Positions 59,128 to 64,000 of a stretch of DNA of 64,000 nt are shown in pieces. Under the pieces are notes generated by a model that was not told where the DNA came from, searched no databases, and saw nothing but the letters and a program-made list of their open reading frames with translations. This DNA comes from Serratia liquefaciens ATCC 27592 (GTDB lineage Bacteria; Pseudomonadota; Gammaproteobacteria; Enterobacterales; Enterobacteriaceae). The stretch is taken from NCBI RefSeq assembly GCF_000422085.1, contig NC_021741.1, positions 4,340,001-4,404,000 on the forward strand, written 5' to 3'. The position numbers and the translations under genes were made by a program. Every line of letters starts with the position of its first letter. Positions within the stretch are counted from its first letter, which is position 1.

Positions 59128-60774
59128 TTACTTCACGCAGCGAGAACACTGGCCAGACTGGATCTTCTGGAAGAAGTCATTGCCTTTATCATCCACCAGA
59201 ATAAACGCCGGGAAATCTTCCACTTCGATTTTCCAGATCGCTTCCATACCCAGTTCCGGGTATTCGACGCAGGTCAGGCTCTTGATGCTCTGCTGCGCCA
59301 GTACCGCCGCCGGGCCACCGATGCTGCCGAGGTAGAAGCCGCCGTGCTTGTGGCAGGCGTCGGTCACCTGCTGGCTGCGGTTACCTTTCGCCAGCATGAT
59401 CATGCTGCCGCCATGAGACTGCAGCAGGTCGACGTAAGAATCCATGCGCCCGGCAGTGGTTGGCCCCAGTGAACCGGAAGCGTAGCCGTCAGGCGTTTTG
59501 GCCGGGCCTGCGTAATAAATCGGATGATCCTTAACGTATTGCGGCAGACCTTCCCCTCTGTCCAGACGCTCTTTCAGCTTGGCATGCGCAATGTCGCGGC
59601 CCACGATGATGGTGCCGCTCAAGGACAGGCGGGTGGATACCGGGTATTGCGACAGCTGCTTGAGGATCTCGGCCATCGGGCGGTTAAGGTCAATCTTGAT
59701 TGCCTCGCCCTCACCGGCCTGACGCAGCTCCTGCGGGATAAATTTGCCAGGATTATGCTCCAGCTTCTCCAGCCAGATGCCGTCACGGTTGATCTTGCCT
59801 TTAATGTTACGGTCAGCGGAGCAGGAAACCCCCATTCCGACCGGGCAGGATGCGCCATGGCGCGGCAGACGCACCACGCGAACGTCATGCGCAAAGTATT
59901 TACCGCCAAACTGCGCGCCCAATCCCAGGTTCTGCGCTTCTTTCAGCAACTCTTCTTCCAGCGCCACGTCGCGGAATGCCTGACCGTGCTCATTGCCTTC
60001 GGTCGGCAGGCCGTCATAGTACTTGGTCGAGGCCAGTTTTACGGTTTTCAGGGTTGCTTCCGCCGAGGTGCCGCCGATAACGAACGCCACGTGGTACGGC
60101 GGGCAAGCCGCGGTGCCCAGCGTACGCATTTTCTCGACCAGATAATCCTTCAGCTTGCCCGGAGACAGCAACGCTTTGGTTTCCTGATAAAGGTAGGTTT
60201 TGTTGGCAGAACCGCCGCCTTTAGCAATACACAGGAATTTGTATTCTTCACCGTCGACGCTGTAGAGGTCGATCTGCGCCGGCAGGTTGCTGCCGGTGTT
60301 GACCTCTTTATACATATCCAGCGCGGCGTTTTGCGAATAGCGCAGGTTGTCTTCGATAAAGGTGTTGTACACCCCGCGTGACAACGCTTCTTCGTCGCCG
60401 CCACCGGTCCAGACGCGCTGGCCCTTTTTACCGACGATAATGGCGGTACCGGTGTCCTGACAGGTCGGCAAAATACCTTTGGCGGCGATTTCTGAGTTAC
60501 GCAAAAATTGCAGCGCAACGTATTTGTCGTTTTCGCTGGCGTCCGGATCCTTGAGAATATCGGCAACCTGCTGCTGGTGCGCCGGGCGCAGCATAAATGA
60601 GGCGTCATGAAACGCGTGCTGGGCAAGGAGGGTTAACGCTTCAGGGGCTACTTTCAGAACTTCCTGGCCTTCAAATTCGCTCACGGAAACGTGATCGCGG
60701 CTTAACAGATAGTATTCGGTATCGTCTTTCTTCAGCGGGAACGGATCTTGATAATGGAACGGTTTATTCGACAT
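59128..60774 (-). CDS. fumA: Class I fumarate hydratase
   Basis: FumA interconverts fumarate and malate using an oxygen-sensitive 4Fe-4S cluster. The product from ATG at 60774 is 548 residues, the E. coli FumA/FumB length. Cluster cysteines are Cys105 ([10 protein letters not shown]), one in [10 protein letters not shown] near 224 and one in GVSCSADRN near 318. The C-terminal beta domain ends with CSRCVK. A longer frame to 60858 has no similarity. FumA and FumB are not separable by sequence alone; only one is present here. Confidence 0.95.
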   Translation of the reverse strand: MSNKPFHYQDPFPLKKDDTEYYLLSRDHVSVSEFEGQEVLKVAPEALTLLAQHAFHDASFMLRPAHQQQVADILKDPDASENDKYVALQFLRNSEIAAKGILPTCQDTGTAIIVGKKGQRVWTGGGDEEALSRGVYNTFIEDNLRYSQNAALDMYKEVNTGSNLPAQIDLYSVDGEEYKFLCIAKGGGSANKTYLYQETKALLSPGKLKDYLVEKMRTLGTAACPPYHVAFVIGGTSAEATLKTVKLASTKYYDGLPTEGNEHGQAFRDVALEEELLKEAQNLGLGAQFGGKYFAHDVRVVRLPRHGASCPVGMGVSCSADRNIKGKINRDGIWLEKLEHNPGKFIPQELRQAGEGEAIKIDLNRPMAEILKQLSQYPVSTRLSLSGTIIVGRDIAHAKLKERLDRGEGLPQYVKDHPIYYAGPAKTPDGYASGSLGPTTAGRMDSYVDLLQSHGGSMIMLAKGNRSQQVTDACHKHGGFYLGSIGGPAAVLAQQSIKSLTCVEYPELGMEAIWKIEVEDFPAFILVDDKGNDFFQKIQSGQCSRCVK

Positions 60775-61136
60775 TGATCTCTCACTTGCAACATCAGCTG
60801 CGTTAAATTCACACTTACTCAGCCAGCTCGGGGCAGGCCGCGTCAAAAAACTTCCCACACCTTACGTATTTTTAATCAGTCGGTTATTGCGCTAAATCGC
60901 ATAATAACCCCTGCGTTAGAAAGGTATTTTCTCGGGATGCTTTTCAATCTTTTCTGTGAGCGCTGCGGGTACAGACTCAGCATGTACGGTTTATTATCCC
61001 GCAGTTAACACATTGATTACAATCCATCAGCGTCGATCGGGTTATCAAGGCAATGAAAAACCGGCCCGGCAGGCGGGATGAGAATTAGTTTTTCGTCTTA
61101 TTGCCAGCCGTCGCGCCATTGCTTAAGCTAGCCGCA
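60775..61136. other. Divergent fumA-sprT promoter region
   Basis: No credible frame lies in these 362 bases. CTGCGGG (60963-60969) and CCCGCAG form a widely spaced inverted repeat, and GGATAATAAACC on the minus strand (near 61000) is a possible -10 for fumA. No clear ArcA or FNR site was found. Confidence 0.3.
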
Positions 61137-61649
61137 ATGAACAAAGTAAGAATCCCCATAGCGCTGCAACAGGCGGTGATGCGCTGCCTGCGTGAAAAAC
61201 TGCTGCTGGCGCGTCAGCATTTTTCCGTCGAGTTTCCGGAACCCAAAGTCGTTTACCAGCAACGCGGAACCAGTGCGGGTACCGCCTGGCTGCAAGCCTG
61301 GGAAATTCGGCTGAATCCGGTTTTGCTGATGGAAAACCAACAGCCGTTTATCGACGAAGTGGTGCCGCACGAACTGGCGCACCTGTTAGTCTTCCGCCAG
61401 TTTGGCCGCGTGGCCCCACATGGACGCGAATGGCGCTGGATGATGGAAAGCGTGTTGCAGGTACCGGCCAGCCGCACCCACCAGTTTGAAATTGCCTCGG
61501 TGCAAAGCAAAACCTTCCCCTACCTCTGTCGTTGCCAACAGCATCAGCTCACCGTACGTCGGCATAATCGGGTGCTTCGCGGAGAAAGCGAATACCGCTG
61601 CCGTCAGTGCGGCGAAAAATTGAAATTTATCGCCGGTGAGCCTGTTTAA
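61137..61649 (+). CDS. sprT: SprT family zinc metalloprotein
   Basis: SprT is a zincin-type protein related to the SPRTN proteases that act on DNA-protein cross-links; its bacterial role is not settled. The 170 residues hold HELAH (His78, Glu79, His82) with His95 as third ligand in [10 protein letters not shown]-terminal zinc ribbon (CRCQQHQ, then CRQCGEKL) is also present. The ATG at 61137 matches E. coli. The order sprT-endA-rsmE-gshB is conserved. Confidence 0.95.
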   Translation: MNKVRIPIALQQAVMRCLREKLLLARQHFSVEFPEPKVVYQQRGTSAGTAWLQAWEIRLNPVLLMENQQPFIDEVVPHELAHLLVFRQFGRVAPHGREWRWMMESVLQVPASRTHQFEIASVQSKTFPYLCRCQQHQLTVRRHNRVLRGESEYRCRQCGEKLKFIAGEPV

Positions 61650-61800
61650 GCGAAAAATCCAACCTCTGCTCCCTACGTCCCAAGTTACAGCCAGACTCCG
61701 GCGCTGGCTTGAAAAGTCACGGGGTTAACGCCCGTCGTTTGCCACTGCCGTTGACTTCCGCTACCCTGCCTGCCTTTCCAATTTTGAGCAGTTTTGGAAT

Positions 61801-62496
61801 ATGCTTCGCAAAATTTTGTTTACGGTTATTTTCACCACCGGCGCCACACAGGCGCACGGCATCAATAATTTTTCTCAGGCCAAGGCGGCAGCGGCCAAAA
61901 TCAACCAAGACGCGCCCGGTTCTTTCTACTGCGGCTGCCAGATCACCTGGCAGGGCAAGAAAGGCATCCCAGATTTAAACAGTTGCGGCTATCAACCACG
62001 CAAGAACGCCCAACGCGCACAGCGTATCGAATGGGAACATGTGGTACCGGCCTGGCAGTTCGGCCACCAATTGCAGTGCTGGCAACAGGGTGGCCGCAAA
62101 AACTGCAACAAAGACGCGAGCTACCGCCAAATCGAAACCGACCTGCACAACCTGCAGCCGGCGATTGGCGAAGTGAACGGCGACCGCAATAACTTCATGT
62201 ACAGCCAATGGAAAGGCGGCGAAGGTCAGTATGGCCAGTGCCCAATGAAAGTGGACTTTAAAAATAAGCAGGCCGAACCGCCCGCACGCGCTCGCGGTGC
62301 GATCGCCCGCACCTATTTTTATATGCGCGATCGCTATCAACTGCGGCTTTCCCGCCAACAGACCCAGCTTTTCGAGGTGTGGAACCGTCAGTATCCGGTC
62401 AGCCAATGGGAATGCCTGCGGGAGGCACGCATCGCTAAGGTACAGGGCAACCATAACCTCTATATTCAACAGGCTTGCCAGCAACGAAAGGGCTAA
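61801..62496 (+). CDS. endA: Periplasmic endonuclease I
   Basis: EndA degrades double-stranded DNA in the periplasm. The 231-residue precursor has a short signal peptide (residues 1-19). The core has [14 protein letters not shown] with the catalytic His, [19 protein letters not shown] and eight or more cysteines for disulfides. The stop codon TAA shares its last base with an ERIC copy, so the mRNA 3' end is formed inside the repeat. There is a 151-base gap after sprT with no clear signal. Confidence 0.96.
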   Translation: MLRKILFTVIFTTGATQAHGINNFSQAKAAAAKINQDAPGSFYCGCQITWQGKKGIPDLNSCGYQPRKNAQRAQRIEWEHVVPAWQFGHQLQCWQQGGRKNCNKDASYRQIETDLHNLQPAIGEVNGDRNNFMYSQWKGGEGQYGQCPMKVDFKNKQAEPPARARGAIARTYFYMRDRYQLRLSRQQTQLFEVWNRQYPVSQWECLREARIAKVQGNHNLYIQQACQQRKG

Positions 62497-62622
62497 ATCC
62501 CCTTCGTACTTAAAACTGCAGCGGTGTTGACTGCGTGAGCGCCCCCGAATCACTTACTTAAGTAAGCTCATCGGGATGCACTCACTTGCCGCCTTGCTGC
62601 AGCTTCAATTACTTTGGGTATA
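62496..62622. repeat. ERIC element, full length (127 bp)
   Basis: The core CACTTACTTAAGTAAGCTCA and the arms (CCCCTTCGTACTTAAAACTG and CTTCAATTACTTTGGGTATA) match ERIC. It begins in the last base of the endA stop codon. A partial second left arm (TTTCAAGCTGCAGCACTGAT) follows directly at 62634-62657, up to the rsmE leader. Confidence 0.88.
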
Positions 62623-62682
62623 TACTCTTTTTTTTCAAGCTGCAGCACTGATGACTGCATATTAGTCAGGATCGAATATTCA

Positions 62683-63414
62683 ATGCGTATACCCCGTATT
62701 TATCACCCGCAGCCGTTAATCGACCATGCAGAAATCGCACTGAGCGAAGACGCCGCCAACCACATCGGGCGTGTACTGCGAATGAGCGCCGGCCAGGCAC
62801 TGCAGCTCTTCGACGGCAGCAACCAGGTATTTGACGCCGAGATCACCCAGGTCGACAAAAAAAACGTGCTGGTGCGGCTAGCCGCCGGCCAACCGGAAGA
62901 CCGTGAATCGCCACTCAATCTACATCTGGGCCAGGTGATTTCTCGCGGTGAGAAGATGGAATTCACCATTCAGAAATCCATCGAGCTCGGGGTCAATGTC
63001 ATTACTCCGCTGTTTTCCGAGCGCTGCGGTGTGAAGTTGGACGGCGAGCGTCTGGCGAAAAAAATCCAGCAATGGCAGAAGATCGCCATCGCCGCCTGCG
63101 AACAATGTGGCCGTAACCGTATTCCGGAAATTCGCGAGGCGATGAAACTGGAAGACTGGTGCGCCGAGCAAGATGGCAGCCTGAAACTCAACCTGCACCC
63201 ACGCGCCAACCACAGTATCAATACCCTGCCGCTGCCGGTGGAACATGTCCGCCTGCTGATTGGGCCGGAAGGCGGTTTATCCGCCGACGAAATTGCGATG
63301 ACCACAGGCCACGGATTTACTGATATCCTGCTTGGGCCACGCGTTCTGCGTACAGAAACCACAGCGCTCACCGCAATTACCGCTTTGCAGGTACGTTTCG
63401 GCGATCTGGGTTAA
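62683..63414 (+). CDS. rsmE: 16S rRNA m3U1498 methyltransferase RsmE
   Basis: RsmE methylates N3 of uridine 1498 of 16S rRNA. The 243 residues show an N-terminal PUA-like domain ([18 protein letters not shown]) and a SPOUT fold with knot motifs [26 protein letters not shown] and [16 protein letters not shown]. The ATG at 62683 matches E. coli. It is 11 bases before gshB and probably co-transcribed. Confidence 0.96.
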   Translation: MRIPRIYHPQPLIDHAEIALSEDAANHIGRVLRMSAGQALQLFDGSNQVFDAEITQVDKKNVLVRLAAGQPEDRESPLNLHLGQVISRGEKMEFTIQKSIELGVNVITPLFSERCGVKLDGERLAKKIQQWQKIAIAACEQCGRNRIPEIREAMKLEDWCAEQDGSLKLNLHPRANHSINTLPLPVEHVRLLIGPEGGLSADEIAMTTGHGFTDILLGPRVLRTETTALTAITALQVRFGDLG

Positions 63415-63424
63415 AGGAGAAAAG

Positions 63425-64000
63425 ATGATTAAGCTCGGCATCGTGATGGACCCTATCGCCTCCATCAACATCAAGAAAGACACCAGCTTCGCCATGCTGC
63501 TCGAAGCGCAGCGCCGTGGCTGGGAACTGCACTACATGGAGATGGACGATCTCTATCTGCACGCCGGTGACGGCCGCGCCCGCACTCGGCTGCTGAGCGT
63601 GAAGGAAGATAAAGAGAGCTGGTTCAGCTTTGGCAGCGAGCAGGATCTGGCGCTGCATGATCTGGACGTGATCCTGATGCGTAAAGATCCCCCTTTCGAT
63701 ACTGAATACATCTACGCGACCTATATTCTGGAACGCGCAGAGGTCAAAGGCACGCTGGTAGTTAACAAGCCGCAGAGCCTGCGTGACTGCAACGAAAAGC
63801 TGTTTACCGCCTGGTTCCCGGAACTGACGCCGGACACCCTGGTCAGCCGCAGCGCGGCGCACATCCGCAAATTCCACCAGCAGCACGGCGACATTATTCT
63901 CAAACCGCTGGACGGCATGGGCGGCGCGTCTATCTTCCGCGTGAAGCAGGACGACCCTAACCTGTCGGTGATTATCGAAACCCTGACCGAGCACGGCAGC
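63425..64000 (+). CDS. gshB: Glutathione synthetase GshB, 3' end outside window
   Basis: GshB ligates glycine to gamma-glutamylcysteine with ATP. The window holds 192 codons, about 60% of the gene, from ATG 63425 behind AAAGGAGAAAAG. MIKLGIVMDPIASINIKKD, ILMRKDPPFDTEYIYATYIL, NKPQSLRDCNEKLF and ILKPLDGMGGASIFRV (ATP-grasp loop) match E. coli closely. The frame is open to the right edge. Confidence 0.97.
   Translation, partial: MIKLGIVMDPIASINIKKDTSFAMLLEAQRRGWELHYMEMDDLYLHAGDGRARTRLLSVKEDKESWFSFGSEQDLALHDLDVILMRKDPPFDTEYIYATYILERAEVKGTLVVNKPQSLRDCNEKLFTAWFPELTPDTLVSRSAAHIRKFHQQHGDIILKPLDGMGGASIFRVKQDDPNLSVIIETLTEHGS

Noticed and set aside
1..64000. CRISPR arrays, tRNA, rRNA, prophage or IS elements
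   Set aside because: No regularly spaced repeats, cloverleaf-like tails, transposase or phage genes were recognised on either strand.

Overview
The window is chromosomal DNA from a member of the Enterobacterales, most likely Serratia or a close relative in the Yersiniaceae. This is an inference from three things: core proteins that align almost end to end with the Escherichia coli proteins I know, a moderately high GC content, and four copies of the ERIC intergenic repeat. Nearly all the DNA is housekeeping. I saw no tRNA, rRNA, CRISPR array, prophage or insertion sequence.

Layout. A truncated MFS transporter (2-1177) is followed by rluF, speB and speA on the minus strand, then metK. A hok/mok/sok type I toxin-antitoxin locus (8283-8577) fills the space after metK. 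Next come the ferrichrome operon fhuACDB, mrcB and hrpB on the minus strand. These are followed by thpR-sfsA, dksA, gluQ and pcnB-folK on the plus strand. qseBC, whose kinase gene carries a frameshift, sits between folK and panBCD. Then come yadE, yadGH, can, hpt, cueO, yacC, speED, yacL, acnB and the pyruvate dehydrogenase cluster pdhR-aceEF-lpdA, then aroP. The last part holds a three-gene periplasmic molybdenum hydroxylase operon with divergent cofactor genes, an AraC-type regulator, fumA, sprT, endA, rsmE and a truncated gshB.

How the genes work together. All five enzymes that make spermidine from arginine and methionine (SpeA, SpeB, MetK, SpeD, SpeE) lie within 36 kb. PanBCD makes the pantothenate used for coenzyme A; PdhR, AceEF, LpdA, AcnB and FumA serve pyruvate oxidation and the citric acid cycle. 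FhuACDB imports ferric hydroxamates under a Fur box, and CueO oxidises copper from a CueR-type promoter. The 51.7-58.2 kb block looks like a complete periplasmic aldehyde-type oxidase: a Tat-exported molybdopterin subunit, a 2Fe-2S subunit, a tri-haem cytochrome c and two maturation factors.

The most interesting region is 41.98-42.45 kb, between acnB and lpdA. A predicted small RNA on the minus strand starts with 20 bases that can pair, without a break, with the leader of a divergently transcribed mRNA for a 40-residue hydrophobic peptide. This is the architecture of type I toxin-antitoxin pairs such as zorO/orzO and shoB/ohsC, but I do not recognise the peptide family. Other points worth attention are a possible attenuator ahead of speB, an ERIC copy carrying a roughly 65-base three-hairpin insertion, the qseC frameshift in a GC dinucleotide run, and an AUU start for pcnB.
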